In this document: piece after piece, positions 5,165 through 5,755 of the stretch
Numbering within the stretch: the first letter of the stretch is position 1
How the letters are laid out: the number at the start of each line of letters is the position of its first letter
NCBI GenBank assembly: GCA_013349725.1
Contig: DUZB01000044.1
Span: forward strand, 10,317-16,071
Source of the DNA: Deltaproteobacteria bacterium
GTDB taxonomy: Bacteria; Desulfobacterota; DSM-4660; Desulfatiglandales; Desulfatiglandaceae
Length of the DNA: 5,755 bases
Direction: 5' to 3'
Position numbers and translations under genes: made by a program
Notes under the pieces: generated by a model
Seen by the model: the letters and a program-made list of their open reading frames with translations, nothing else
The model's database searches: none
What the model was told of the DNA's origin: nothing

Positions 5165-5392
5165 GATACGGTCCGTCAGTTTCTTTCATCCGGGGACAAC
5201 AACCAGACGGTCTCTGATGACGGCAGATTCAGGAAATTGTTTATCCGGGCCATACAGGGAGAAGAAAGGGCCGATGCCAATGGCGACGGCTACCCTCCGT
5301 CGTCAGAAAGTGTCTTATGGCAGCCTTTTCTTCGAACGTTCCAGGTGAATAGTTGTGAAGCGCGTGAGAGCCCCTATCCGAACTCAGGATGA
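5147..5392 (+). pseudogene. C-terminal fragment of a caspase-like (C14) protein with EF-hand-like loop
   Basis: The frame contains VRQFLSSGDNNQTVSDDG, FRKLFIRAIQGEE and ADANGDGYPPSSE, the order seen near the C-terminus of bacterial secreted caspase-family proteins. Within it D43-A-N45-G-D47-G-Y49 with Glu54 at position 12 fits a calcium-binding EF-hand/dockerin-like loop. Similarity fades after about residue 58 (near 5320), where the family normally continues for some 40 more residues. Upstream of VRQF (5171) the catalytic core is missing. The ATG at 5147 has no ribosome site and is probably not a real start. This is the other end of the gene beginning at 2959; both are on the plus strand and in frame through the direct repeat. 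Neither piece can be an active protease. Confidence 0.6.
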
Positions 5393-5753
5393 CATTCCTG
5401 GCATATCTCACGAAACAGATGGTCTCATCCGGGCCCTTTCCATTAAACGGGTAATGCGCTTCTTTCTTTAGAGTTGCCGAAGCTGAACGAGCGTCCGCCC
5501 GGGCCGCGGCAGCGTTAAGTTTTTTCAGGGTTTGACCATCGGGCAGCAGAGTCGGCTGCATTCCACAGGCTTTTTGAAACAGTCCAATGGCGGTCCTGGT
5601 GCCGGGGCCGAAATTTCCGTCAATTGGTCCATGGTAAAACCCAAGTCTCTTGAGGTCTGACTGCACTTGCGCCACATTACTCCCCTTCCTTGCTGACTTG
5701 GTCCCGAATGCCTTGCATTTCACAGGCCGAATCGGCGCCCCGGTGAGCCATTT
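5241..5753 (-). CDS. C-terminal part of a protein with a peptidoglycan-binding domain, 5' end beyond the window
   Basis: The frame is open to the right edge with no stop (171 codons before the TAG/TGA-type end near 5241), so the true start is probably outside; a GTG at 5723 has no ribosome site. Counting from that GTG, residues about 15-70 are a PG_binding_1 domain: VAQVQSDLKRLGFYHGPIDG, then NFGPGTRTAIGLFQKACG, ending LPDGQTLKKLN. Such domains bind cell-wall peptidoglycan and are usually attached to hydrolases or other periplasmic enzymes. An Ala-rich linker follows (71-85). From about residue 86 I recognise nothing, and from about residue 128 (below 5340) the frame reads antisense to the caspase-like remnant, so the tail is probably not native. 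The gene converges on and overlaps that remnant. Confidence 0.65.
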   Translation of the reverse strand, partial: KWLTGAPIRPVKCKAFGTKSARKGSNVAQVQSDLKRLGFYHGPIDGNFGPGTRTAIGLFQKACGMQPTLLPDGQTLKKLNAAAARADARSASATLKKEAHYPFNGKGPDETICFVRYARNVILSSDRGSHALHNYSPGTFEEKAAIRHFLTTEGSRRHWHRPFLLPVWPG

Positions 5754-5755
5754 TC

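Noticed and set aside
5031..5348. Plus-strand frame of 105 codons overlapping the end of hipB.
   Set aside because: It is out of frame with the caspase-like similarity, lacks a ribosome site and has no protein-like pattern.

Overview
The window looks like accessory DNA from a Gram-negative bacterium. Diderm features are an exported protein followed by an outer-membrane-type lipoprotein. The gene mix (a FlgT-like protein plus lipoprotein pair, a caspase-like protein, a toxin-first hipA-hipB pair, an IS1634-type transposase remnant) resembles Deltaproteobacteria/Desulfobacterota, for example Syntrophales. That placement is inference from family distribution, not shown by the sequence.

Positions 1-2020 (minus strand) form one transcription unit. 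A near-consensus sigma70 promoter at 1992-2020, with a palindrome in its spacer, leads through a leader of about 210 bases into a secreted FlgT-like protein (619-1776). A translationally coupled lipoprotein follows and runs off the left edge (1-617).

Positions 2150-2960 are decayed mobile and toxin-antitoxin DNA on the minus strand. They hold a short IS1634-like transposase fragment, a 19-bp perfect-style hairpin, and a YgiT/MqsA-like antitoxin-type protein that lacks most zinc-binding cysteines. A 50-codon ORF overlaps the start of the latter by ATGA.

Positions 2959-5392 (plus strand) hold a broken caspase-like (peptidase C14) gene. Its signal peptide and N-terminus are at 2959-3108 and its C-terminal part is at about 5165-5320. 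Between them sits an intact-looking hipA-hipB pair (kinase toxin first, HTH antitoxin second) with its own promoter and two matching CACT-WW-AGTG operators. A 48-bp imperfect direct repeat (3250-3297 and 5117-5164) brackets the pair and is in frame with both caspase fragments. Collapsing the repeat restores a single uninterrupted reading frame of 188 residues.

At the right edge a minus-strand gene with a peptidoglycan-binding domain enters the window. Its C-terminal tail reads antisense through the caspase remnant, so its 3' end is probably also a rearrangement product.

The most noteworthy points are the HipAB module inside a caspase gene with an in-frame flanking repeat, and its paired operators spaced five helical turns apart.
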